64,000 nucleotides of DNA from an uncultured Eggerthellaceae bacterium (GTDB lineage Bacteria; Actinomycetota; Coriobacteriia; Coriobacteriales; Eggerthellaceae). Location of the stretch: positions 1-64,000 of the forward strand of contig CAJUQK010000009.1 in NCBI GenBank assembly GCA_910588205.1, in the 5' to 3' direction. Both the position numbers and the translations under genes were made by a program. The notes below the pieces were generated by a model. It was not told the DNA's origin, did not search any database, and saw only the letters and a program-made list of their open reading frames with translations. How positions within the stretch are numbered: the stretch's first letter is position 1; the number at the start of each line of letters is the position of its first letter. This document shows, piece by piece, positions 1-12,000 of this stretch.

Positions 1-3000
1 ACGCGAGTGAGCGTGAGAGCGCTCCCGTCCGCCCCGGACCCCGCATCGGCGAAGGTCTCGCGCATCACCAGGCCCGGAGCGCCCACTGAGCGCAGATGGA
101 CCTGAGCAAGCCCTGTACAACCCGCAAATGCACGGGTCATGTCAGAGAGACCAAGGAAAGCCTCACCCTCGGCACCGGTGGCACCCAGGGTGACATTCAC
201 CAGGTTGGTGCAGCCTTCGGCGAAGGACGCTGCCTTGATGACCTTGCCTACGCCGAAGCCGCCCGCAGCGCCCCGCTTGGGCAGGGCCAGGCCCGCATCA
301 GCGATGGTAGCCGTCATGGTGCTCTCATCATCACCGCCGGTGGCCTCTATCTGATCCGTGACGCCAACAAGAGACGTACATCCGTACGTCATCCGAGACA
401 TATCCACGATGGCGGAGGCGTTCATGGAGGTGAGGTCGATATCTACCGCACTCATAGCGCCTTCGAAAGCAGACACCATGGACTCATTTGCCGTGACACC
501 GGGATATACCTTCACGCGGTTGTAGTCAGCATTGATGCCGCTGTCCCCCGCTCCCAGGGAAGACCAGGGCGCCGGGTCTGCGGTGGTGAAATTCCTCATA
601 AGACCGCGAGAAGCAGCCGTTTCGCTACCGGGGTAGATGATGAGCGTACCGAACTGCTCGCCCGGCTTGCGGCGGATAGCCCACGCGACACCGATGCCGT
701 CAACATCGGTTGCGGAGGTCACGCCCACGAAACCGCCCGTCAGAATGGTGCCGAAGCCCTCACCGGTACGACCCACGATGTTATCCATGGCAGACATATC
801 CATGTTGGCCGTGTAGCGACGCGGTGTCCAGGACGTAGCCATGTTCTTGAAGGAGGCCAGATTGTTCACGGCCACCTTGCCGTTGAAACGATAGATCAAA
901 CCACGCGCAAAGTTATCCGGCTTGAAGGCCAGGTCGGAAGCCTGAGAAGGACCGCCGTAGACGTATACGGTGGCCGTTGCAGCCAACACGAACGAAGGTT
1001 CGCTTGTGGCTGATGCACGGCTCTCGAAGACACCGGGCAGCACGCGGGTGAAGCCGTTACCAATGTAGAACTTGAAGGCGTTGTTGTCGCCTTCCTGAGC
1101 CTCCTCGGGATTACCCGTAAGCGTGATGGACTTGTAGTTGGACTTCTCTATCTTGCTGGGAAGCTCAACGTTAGCGGCGTTGCCGATAGCGGTACCCGTC
1201 AGCTTGGTGTACATGTTATGGGACGTGGGTGCCAGCATGTCATGCATACCGGACGCACGTTCGCCATATCCATCATAGTTGCCCTCAACAGCCCAGGTGC
1301 CCACACCGGTCATGTCAAGATTGACCAGCTGGGGGCAGCCCGCGAAGCTGTAGCGGAGGTCCTTAGCGGAAGGCGTAGAGCTCATCTCAGAAGAGGGCAT
1401 CTGGGTGCCGTTCGCCACCCAGGGGTCAGCCTCTTGGTCAGGATTGCCGTTGGCATCCTTGGGCAGAGACAGATCAACGCTCTTCAAGTTGGTGCAGTTC
1501 TGAGCGAAGCCGTAGAAGGAGGGCTTGCTCATATTGAGGACGCCTCTGTTGCCATTGGCATCCAAGAGCGTCTTGGAACCCAGGATGTTGGGCAGGTTCA
1601 CCTGAACGACCTGGGAGGAAGACACCATGTAGGAGAAGTCAGAAATACGGGTGGTATCCCAGTTCTCGGGCAGGGCGATAACGCCTTCGCGAATATTCGG
1701 CCAATTGCCGGAGGAGGAACCTGCATTGTCAAAGCTCACCGAGTCAGGCACGCGACTAACCGTACCTGTGTAGGCTTTCTCACCCACATAGTAGGAATCG
1801 TCCATGGCGATATTACGCGTCACGCGTGCCGTACCCATGAACATAGAGGACGCGGAAGCGTTGGTGACCATCTCACCCTGGCGGAGACCCATCTGGGGCA
1901 TACCGCGCAGATCGATGATGTTGGCACCGGAGTTAGCGCAGAGACCGTCTGCGGACACCAGATAGCGGGACAAGTCAGAGGAGTTCGTCCACTGGATCTT
2001 GGCCGTGCGCGTCTGGGCGGTGATAGATAGGTTGTTGTTGGCATCCAGTTCGATGCCGGAGGTGAGGGAGCCTTCGAAGAGGCTGGTGGCATCGGCACCC
2101 GGGCCGCCCACGTTGCTGAGAGTGATCCAGCGGTCATCATCCTGGGTTGACCGCTCGCGCGTGGTGCCCACGTAGGCCAGCATAGAGTTCAGGATGGCGT
2201 TCTCGCCGGTGCCGACGTGGGACAGCTGGAGGTTGCCCATGTTCTTGGCGTTATAGAACATCCGTGCGAGAGAGGCACCATCGCCATTGCCGAAGTTCTC
2301 CATGGGTCGATCCGTGTATTCGCCACAGGTCCAACGGAGACTGGTTCCCTCGAACATGGAGTCAAGGTAGGCCCCTTCGCCATTGAAGGAGTTAAACAGA
2401 TAAATGACACCATTTTCTTGGAGGTGCGTAGTCAGCGGCTCCACATAGGCCACATTGCCGCCCGTGAACTGGAACGCGCCCGTAAAGGTGACCCGAGAAG
2501 CCGTCTGGGCCACGTTGTTGATCTTGATCGTAGTGAGGTTCGGGTTGTCTGCTGCGAAGTAGGAGAAGTCTGCTCCCATAGACGTAGCATCAGCCGCTCC
2601 AGCCACTTCGAAATCACGCAGATCAATGGAGGTCATCTTGGATTCCCTACCACCCGAGAAAGCGCGCGTGCCGAACTGGACCCCGGAGAGCTCCCACTTC
2701 CGATAGGGATCCTCATCCGTAGGCAGCGTAGCTATGGCCGAGAAGCCAGCCGTCTCCGCCGGGGGAGTCTTCTTGCCGTCTGTCTCGGCGTTGCCGGAAA
2801 GCACCATGGCAAGGCTGGTGCGCTTCACCTGGCTGCTCAGCTGAACGCTAGGCAGGCTGGCGCAACCCTCAGTCAGAGAGGTCAGATTGGTGGTGGAAGC
2901 GTCGACCGTGAGGTTGGTGAGGTCTATAGAACGAACGTTCGCCATGCCCTGGAAGGCACCTTGTAGACTGCTGCCAGTGTAGACGCCGGGGAACACCATG

Positions 3001-6000
3001 ACGCGACCAACGGTCTCAGCCAGAGGCAACCGGGCATCAGAGGACTCGTCCCGCGTGGGAACGCCCATGCCCGCGGTGCGGCCAGCCCAAGGAGCCGGGT
3101 TGTCATCTGTGAAAGCACGCATACGACCCTGAGCGTACTGGTTGCTTCCCTCAGCATAGACGTTGGGGTAGATGAGCAGAGTGGCATCGCCCGCGTTCTT
3201 GGCCTGATAGGCCTCGTCCCCGGAATGGGGGCTGCGGATCACCCAGACAACGGAGGCAACACCTAGCTGCTTGGCAGCAGCGTTGTCCGGCTGCTTGTTA
3301 GGATCAGGGTCACCCACGTAACCGCCAGCGATGATGGTACCGAAGGAATCCTCATAGACGGTACCGAAGGTAGAACCCATGTTCGCATAACCGATGTTGT
3401 ACTCCTGACCGGACCAAATGCCCATGTAGGCTAGAGCGTCACTATCGGAGGGCTTGATCTCACCGGTGTAGCGATAAGTAGTGGTGCCCAGGCGCGCATT
3501 GGGGCAGAGCATCAGGTTGATGATGGACTGCGGGCCGCCATGGACAGAGATGCTGACGTTGGAGGCCAATACATAGTTGGGGTTGGCCGTGGTGGATTCA
3601 CGGTTCCAGAAGAAGCCGTTCAGCACCTTCTGGAATCCCGGACCGATGGTGATGGAGGGCTCCGGGTTGGTCTGAGCAGAATCAGACCCATCCTCGGTGA
3701 CCAGCTGGGTACAACCATCGAACATGTTGTACTGCATGGCGCGAATCTCACCATAGTCAGAGGTGTTGCCCGCCATGGTGGTCGTGCCCAAGCCCATCAG
3801 GTCAACAGTGTGAAGCTTTTCGCAATCCTGGAACATGAAACGCATGTCCGTAGTGGATCCAATGGTGGTCGGGTCAGTGGTGCCCAAGGTGATGTTGGTC
3901 ACATTGGTGCATCCCTTGAACAGCGAGTTCATGGAAGCACCCGCTGTCTCAGCCGGCCCCGGTACCTTAGAGGTAGACAGGTTGGAGATGTTCACCTGGG
4001 TGAGACCCGTGCAGTCTTGGAACAAGCCGTTCATATTAGACACGGCCGACATATCTGCGGTGGCGCTGAACTTCACCGCGTTCTGGCTGGTAGCTCCAGA
4101 CACCCCATTGGTGATGGCTTGCTGGAGAGAGGTGCAGCCGATGAACATCTCAGAGATATTCGCCGCATACTTATTCGTGGTTCCGGACAGATCGATCTGC
4201 TTGAGATTCGTACAGTTGGCGAACATCCGGGAGCTGTCGCCTGGCTGGATATCCTTCTTGTCATCAGGCACCGTCCACAGGAAGCGCGCAGATGCATTGT
4301 CGTTCTTGAAGCTGTCTTCGAAGAGCCCGGTGAGGATAGGACCATTAGAGAGGGATTCCTCGAAGTAGGCTCTCACGGCAGCGTTCGACGGGAAGACGGT
4401 GCCGCTGCCATCTACAGCGCCCATGGTGTTCTTGAACGCATTGGTGAGGTCTGCATTCGGAGCCGTGACCGTCTGGTAGAAGAGAACGTCCTGAAGGCGC
4501 ACTGCCCCCTGGAAGGCGGAGGTCAGGTTGGCCCCTTCGCCATTGAGGGAGTAGTTGGAGACGACCGTTTTCAGCTGGTCAGCACCCTGAGCGAAGGAGA
4601 CCAGCGTGGGAGCCGGACCGTTACCGAAGTTCTCCAGAGTCAAAATAGGCTCATCGCCGGAACCTGCCGTGCGGAAAGCGCCTTCGAACATAGAGGTGGC
4701 ATCCAGTGAGGTGCTCGCTTGGTTGCCGAAGGTGTCAAGCTTGACGTTCTGGAGAGCAGTGCAGCCCGCGAACATGCGCGTGGCATCAGCCTTGCTCATG
4801 CTCGGGTCGAATTCGCCATAGTTCATCCAGCTGGTCAGATCGACCTTAGAAAGAGCGGTGCAGCCTTCGAACATCTCACGGGAGGAGATGACACCATGAA
4901 TGCCATGGTTGATATAGCCGCCTGCCCCTTCGATGCGGTGAATGAAACTCACGCCATTCTGGTTGATGTCATCACCCGTGCTCACTTCAACGTTGTTGGT
5001 GAATCCGGTGAGTGCGGTACAGCCCGCGAACATGCGGTCCATATTGTGGAAATCAACTTGGTAGATCTTTGGATCTTCTTCCGTGCCATAGTTGGCGTTG
5101 AAGTCATCCTTGTAGTACATGTCATGGGCATCCGCGTGGGCCCACGTGTCAATGATCATGTTGGAGAAATCAACGTTCTTGAGGTTGGTGCACCCTTCGA
5201 ACATGGATTCCATATATTTGTTCGCAGCAACGTGATCATAGATCTTGGCCTGACCGAAGGTTTCGGCGTACCCCACATCATTGTGAGCGCCGGGCTTCGT
5301 CCAGGGAGCTGCGTTGAATTCGAGACCAGACCCCTCAGTAGCACTGGCGGTGATGAAGTTGTCGATGAGCACGACCTTGTCATCATCAGCGTCGAACATG
5401 TTGGGGTTGCGGTAGATGAGGAGCGTTGAGTTGTCGGCGTTCTGCTTCGCCGGATCAGCTTCGGTAGAACGGATGACCCACACCACGTAGTCAACGTGCT
5501 GGGGGTGCATCTCCGTGAAGCCGATGAAGTTGCCGGCCACGATGTTGTGACCGTAGGTGTCAGCGCCCACGTTGCCCAGAACATCGCCAATGTTGGAGAA
5601 GTCTAGGTTGTTGCCGTAGCCCATCTCCTGCCAGAACTCAGAGCGGAACAGCGCGTTCTTGTCAGACAGGAGCACGTGGCCGTCGAACCGGTAGCGGTCT
5701 TGGCCGATGGTGACATTGGGGCATTCCAGCAAGGCGTTGTTGCCGGAGTTGGATTCCGGACCACCGTAGATATAGACAGAAGTGTTGGGACGGAAGATGT
5801 AGCTGGGGAAAGTTGCCTGCGTAGAGCGGCACCAGAAGAAGCCGTTCAGGATCTTCGTCCAGCCAGGTCCGAGGTAGATGTTGTTCTCGTAGTCGTAGGA
5901 CGTGGGCATGTTCCCAATGTGATCAGGGCTGCCCAGCTTAGTGCAGTTGTTGAACATGCCATGCATGCCTGACTGCATCTCACCATAGGAGTACTGGTCT

Positions 6001-9000
6001 CCCGGCACGTGAGAGGTGTCGATGCCGCGCAGGTCAAGCGTGGTGAGGTTGGCGCACCCCGAGAACATGAAGCGGAGGTCATTGGCCAACTGGAAGGGCT
6101 TGAGCAGCTCCGTTTCTGCGGTGGTGGTGTTGAGGTCAACCTCGGTGAGTGCCGCGCAGTTCTCGAACATGCGCGCCATGGACGTGGTAGGCCGCGTGTT
6201 GGCGTCGTTCACCAGGAAGTTGCGGAAGTTGGCCGTTTGGAGCGACGTCATGTTCGCGAAGGCGGCCTCAAGACTGGTGACATTATTAAAAGTGTAGCCC
6301 GTAGCGAAGATGAGCGCATTCTCTTCTATGGCACCTGGAGTGGCATTGCTGTCGGGAGCTTGAGCCTCAACCTTAGTGATGCGACGCAGGCCGTTGAAAG
6401 CGTTGGCCATGGACAGGTCAGCCGTAACACCGGTGCCCGCGTTGGGACGGGTAGCCATAGCAGGCAGATAGCGGAGGTCAAGACGGTTGATATTGGTAGC
6501 GCCATTGAACAAGCCGGACAGGTCATAGGCGGGCTTAGGCGCTTCGCCACCGGTGCCTGCAGCAAAGGTGACAGAAACATTGCGCGTTGCGTAGCCGCTG
6601 TTGGAGAAGGAGCTTGCGAACATATTGGTGAGCTTGGCGTTGCCTCCCGTAGCCAGGCCGTTCATGAGGAAGTTCACGTCACTCGTGGGGGTGAAGAACG
6701 GGTTCGCACCGATGTTCGAGAACATGCCCGTCAGATCAGCGTTGTTACCCGTGCCCACTGCCGTGGTGTGCACCGTTGCCAGGGCGTCATCACCCATGAA
6801 CATCTCTGTCAGGTTGGCACCTTCGCCCGAACCGACGTTCTCAAGGATAGCCGCTTGCAGGCCCTTGGCGTTGGCCACCATGCGGGTGAGGTTGGTGCCG
6901 TCACCCGAACCGATGTTCCTCAGGGTAAGGCTGGTGGTGGCGTTGGGGTACACCGTGAGGTCAGGCGTGAAGGCGCCCGAGAACATGTTGGAGAAGTTGC
7001 CGTCCGCGCCAGAGCCGAAGTTCTCCAGGACAACGCGGAAGTCATCGGAGGCTCCCGAGGGGCGCGATGAGGGAGAAAGGGCGTTGGCGAACATCATCTG
7101 ACCGGAAACATGGGTGGCGCCAGACGCACCATTCCCTTCGCCAGATACACCGGTCCCCAGGCGCATCTCTACCTCATGGAGGTTGGAGCAGCCCGCGAAC
7201 ATGCGATCGGCGTTAGTCAAGGTAGACAGATCCCAGTTGGCACCCAAGCGCACGCCGGTGCCCGGAGTGGCGGGCACAGTGGAGCCGGAGCCGAAGGTGT
7301 CGTTCATGAAGTCACCGGTGGTGCTGCCCGCTGCCAGTGCCACCCGCTGGATGGAGGTATCGCCCTCGAACATGGAGGAGATGTTGGTGGTGGGCACGGG
7401 GTTGTCGTTGCCATCCGGCAGCTTGACGGAGATCTTCAGGTTGGACAGGTCAGCCCACTTGAGGTTGGGCAGACCGGCGAACGCCTGGTAGAGGCTATCG
7501 GACGCGTACACGCCCGGCTCCACGTAGACGTTCTTGATCTCACTGGCCCAGCCTGCCGCCCAGGGTGCCGGGCGATTCTCAGAGAAGGACGCCAAACGTC
7601 CGAAGTTGGGCGTGGTGCCATCAGAGCTACCGGGAAGGCCGATGATGAGCGAGGTCTCCTTCGCCTCATTCTGACGAATGACGAAGACCACGTCGTTGGT
7701 ATAGGAGGAAGACTGAGTTGGGTCATCGGTGTAACCCACCGGGCCGAAGCCCACCAGGTTGCCGCCGAACTGGGAACCCAAGTCCTGGACCAAGTCTTGC
7801 ATAGCCGTGGGAAGGATCAGGTATTCCGCCTTGACCCAGGCAGCCATACGCTCGATGGCTTGAGCGTTGTCTAGGAAGATGGTGCCGTTGTAGACGTAGC
7901 GCTGGCGCAGTTCCGGATCGCTCTTGTCGTCTTCGGAGTAGGTGTTCGGACGACGCATGATGTTGATCCAGTTGGAGGGACCACCATCAACGGAAACATC
8001 TACGCGCAGGACGTAGTTGGGGAACTGGTCGATGACGGGGCGGTTCCAGAAGAAGCCGTTGAGGACCTTCTGCCAGCCCGGACCTATCTTGATGCGAACC
8101 GTCTTGTTGAGAGCCTGATTCTCATCGGTGGGATCGATGTTGGTGGGGGGCTGGCCAGCAGCCGTATATATAGTAGTGATGTTGGGGCAGCCGACGAACA
8201 TGTCCTGCATACCAGACTGGGCCGGACCGAAGGAAGCGTAGTCGCCGTTTACCAGACTCGTGCCAATGCCGGAGAGGTCGATGATGTTCGGCTCATCTGC
8301 CGTGCCGCCCTCACCCAGACGCGTGCAGCCCTTGAACATGGCCTGCAGTGAGGAGGCCGAGCCGTTCCAGGCCGTGTTCTCCACATGGGTGATGGATACC
8401 TTGCGCAGGTTGGACTGACCTTCGAACATAGAGGACAGGTTGACACCGGACTCAGAGGTGGACGAAGCCAGGTCAACAGCGCTGAACTCCATCAGCTGCG
8501 GCGTGCCCGCATCGGCCGGGATCTGGAACAGACCAGAAAGGTCTGTGGCTGTGGAGAAGTCAAGGCCACCCAGGTCGTTGATGGTGACCGTGGTCTGAGT
8601 AGGCTCAGGACCAGGCAGGTCAGGGTTGGGGTTATCGGTGTTGTTGCCGTCGGTGTTCTCGTCCGTGTTGCCGTCGGTGCCACCGTCGGGGGTGCCGGTG
8701 CCGCCGGTGGTGTCCCCGCCGGTGCCTTCGTCAGCTTCGCCTTCACCCGTTCCGCCGGGGTTCTCGGTGTTGGTCTCAGTGTTGCCTTCGGTATTGGTTT
8801 CCGTGTTCTCGGTGTTTTCCGTGTTGCCACCGGGGTTCTCAGTATTCTCAGTGTTGCCGCCCGGAACGTCCGGATTCTCCGGTTCGCTCCCTTCGGGCTG
8901 ATAGAGCGTGTACTCATGCTCAGCGGAAACCTTCTGCAGGCCGGTCATGCCCTTGAAGAGATTGGGCGTGCCGTTGCGCAGGTTGATGGCCTGCTGACCG

Positions 9001-12000
9001 AGGAACACCACGTTGTTGATGGATTGCGGCGTGATGGCGTCTTCGTCAGCCAGCGTAGTGAGGTTGGCCTGCACCTGCCACGGAGCCAAGTTGGTGCCCG
9101 TGGTTGAGGGAGCTACGTGCTCGCCTTCGCCATAGGGAAGGATGATCAACGTGTACTGCTGGCCTTCATCAACATTGGGGTTGCGACGCACATCCCAGAA
9201 GATGCTGTTGGGGCTCCACTGGCGATAGATGTTGAAGTCGCCGTCCATGCGCGCCAGAACGGAAGGACCGAATACCTTATTGATGTACTCTTCGTCTGTG
9301 GAGGTCTCTTCCACAACACGCGGTGCGGCATACGTTGCAGATCCGGTCTCTGTCTGAGCTTCCGGCTCAGCCTCCTCGGGGGATGCCGCCGCCGGAACGA
9401 CCACCTGGCGGCTGCTCTGAGCCAGGGTCTGATTGTTCAGGGTGCGCGTGATGGTCACCTCGGAGTCACCAGCTTCGTAGGCACGCACGGTGCCGTTGGT
9501 GGAGACGGAGATGTCCTGTGCAGAGTAGTTGTAGTCAGTAGCTACGCCCGCCTGCCTGAGGAGCTGCTGCCGCTCGGCCACCTCTGCGGCGGCCCGGTCA
9601 AGAGCCTCTTGCTGGGCAGTGAGCTGGGCTGCGCCTTCAGCGGCTGCGGCTGCGGCGGCTGCTTCGTCTGCAGCGTCTGCCTCAGCCACGGTTTGCGCCT
9701 GCTGTTGAGCGGTGGTTTGGCTGGCTGATGCGCCACCGATGACACCGGCAGCCATCTCCTGGGCACCCCCGGCGTTGGCCGCGTTGGAAGCGCTGGTGTT
9801 GCTAGCGGCTGCCCCGCCGATGATGCCAGCTGCGCCAGAACCCTGGGCGCTGTCAGCAGATCCGTTGCTGTTGGTTCCTGAACCAGCGTTCTCTGTAGTA
9901 GCGGAAACACCCATGTTGGCAGAGAAGATGTTCCCTGCAGAACCCTGCTCAAGGGTAAGAGGATCAACGGGCAGGCTGATGCTGTAGGACACCACTCTGT
10001 TGTTGGAAACGATGAGACCCTTCGCTGCGTTCCAAGCTGAGGACGTCTCCTGGGCATCGGGCACCAAGATGGTCACGCCCGTGCAACCGGTGAGCGCCGT
10101 TTCGGCCACCGTGCTCACGCTGCCGCGAGCCACGATCTTGGTGAGGTTGCCGCAGTTGGCGAAGGCTTCGCCACCCACAGCCTGGAGCGTCTCGGGCAGC
10201 CAGATCTCAGAGAGACCGGAATCCTTGAAGGCAGCGTAGCCGATAGTGCGCAGGCTGGTGCCCAGGTCCACGGTCTGGAGCTGAGTGGTGCCCTCGAAGG
10301 CGCTTTCACCGATAGTGCGCAGTGAGGCGGGAAGCGTCAGGGACTGGATGGGGGAACCCCGGAAGGATTCCTTCGCGATAGAGCTGACAGGATACGCCAC
10401 ATCACCGATGAATGCACTAGACGGAATGTTCAAAGAGGTGGCGAAGGTGGTACGACCAGACCAACCCACTTCCACCGTCATATCAGGAAGCAAGGTGAAG
10501 GTGAGACCAGCGGTGGCCGTGCCGGGAACCAGTTGCTCGTCCGGTGCCTGCAGCTGCACGCTGCCGGAGATCTGGCCGTTCTCGTTCACCTCGGAGCCAC
10601 CGGCAGATTCCAGGGTCTCCTGGCTACCGGCCTGACCGATCTGAGTGAAGCTGGTGAATCCGGCTTCTGCCCACACCGCGGTCGCCTCTTCGTCAGTGGA
10701 GGCGAGGGCAACGGTAGCCTTTTCCACCGTCGCCTGCTCGAAGGCCGGTGGGGTGTTCTGCTGCTCTTCGTCATCGATGACCACCGTGGTCTGAGCAGCA
10801 ATAGAGGTGATGACCGCCGGGCTGACGATGGAGCTCAGCTGAACAGCGCTGGCGGAGAAGGCACCCGCGTCAATGGTGGTCACGGGGAGAGCCTGATCAT
10901 TCAAGGTGGCCGTTTCCGGGATCACTGTTGCGGTGCCCGCTGCGGCAGCGCGAAGAGCCACAGCCAGGGAGTCATCCTCTTGGCTCCGCAGCAGGAGGTC
11001 AGCCGTGGAAGTCAGATGGGTGTTGGCCTCAGGCACATGGAAGCCTGCAACGCCCTTCGCGTAGGGAGCAGCTTCGCTGAAGATCCCCGTGGCGTGTTCG
11101 GGCAGTTCCACGTTGCGCATGGCTGAAGGGATATAGGCAACAGTGACACCTTCGGCATCCTGAACGGACTGCTCGAAATCGTTCGTCATGAGAAGAGTGC
11201 CCATGTGGCCCGCGAACACCGGATTGCCCACGTTCACTTCGATGGTCTTCAGACTCTGGAAGACAGCCAGAGCGTCTACATCTATATATGTAAGGGAGTC
11301 GGGGAGGAGGAGCTTCTCCAGAGCAGGGTTCTTGGCGGAGATGCCAGCCGCCCCCGCGCCGTTGCCCAAGAGGTGCATATCCTTGATGGATGCATCTGCA
11401 TTGGGATCCGCGGCGTTCCGAGCCTGGGTGGCTGCGCGCTCACCAAGAGCCACTACCTTATATTCGTTGCCCGCGCTGGAAACAGTGGCCGGTATCTCGA
11501 TGGATTCCGCGCCCAGCTGGTCGTCCGTCAGGCCGATGATGGCGGCCTGGGGTTCGACCTGGAGAGCCGCCTGCTCATCCGGCGAGAAGATAGAACGGTA
11601 GGTAACACCGTCCACCTGGAAGACGTCCGTGTAAGCGTTCATTGACACGGTGCCGGTGATGGTGTTCCCTGAACCACCATTTTCCAGACGCGTGGTGGTG
11701 TTGATCATCTCGATGTTGGAGGGCGCCTCTGTAGTAGCAGCGTTCTCCACATTGGTGGCAGGGGTCTCCTGCGCAGCTTCGTTAGCGGAAGCAGGATCAT
11801 CACCGAACGCGGAAGCGACGGTGCCAAAGCAGAGGCTGGCCGCGAGGGCAGCCGCTGTGAACATGCGGAACGCGACGCCCTTGCGTGCACGGCGTTCTCC
11901 CTTGGAGGGTTTCATGGAGCAGGCTTTGGCCTGCTTGGCTGATGTGGCTGTTTTGGCCTGCTTAGTTGAGACAGCCGCGTATGCCCGGAGACGCTTTGCA

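Noticed and set aside
96..4709. Long plus-strand open frames opposite the giant gene (for example 96-1013, 3540-4709)
   Set aside because: They are antisense to a continuous minus-strand frame with clear DUF285 repeats, and their translations are low-similarity shadows of it.
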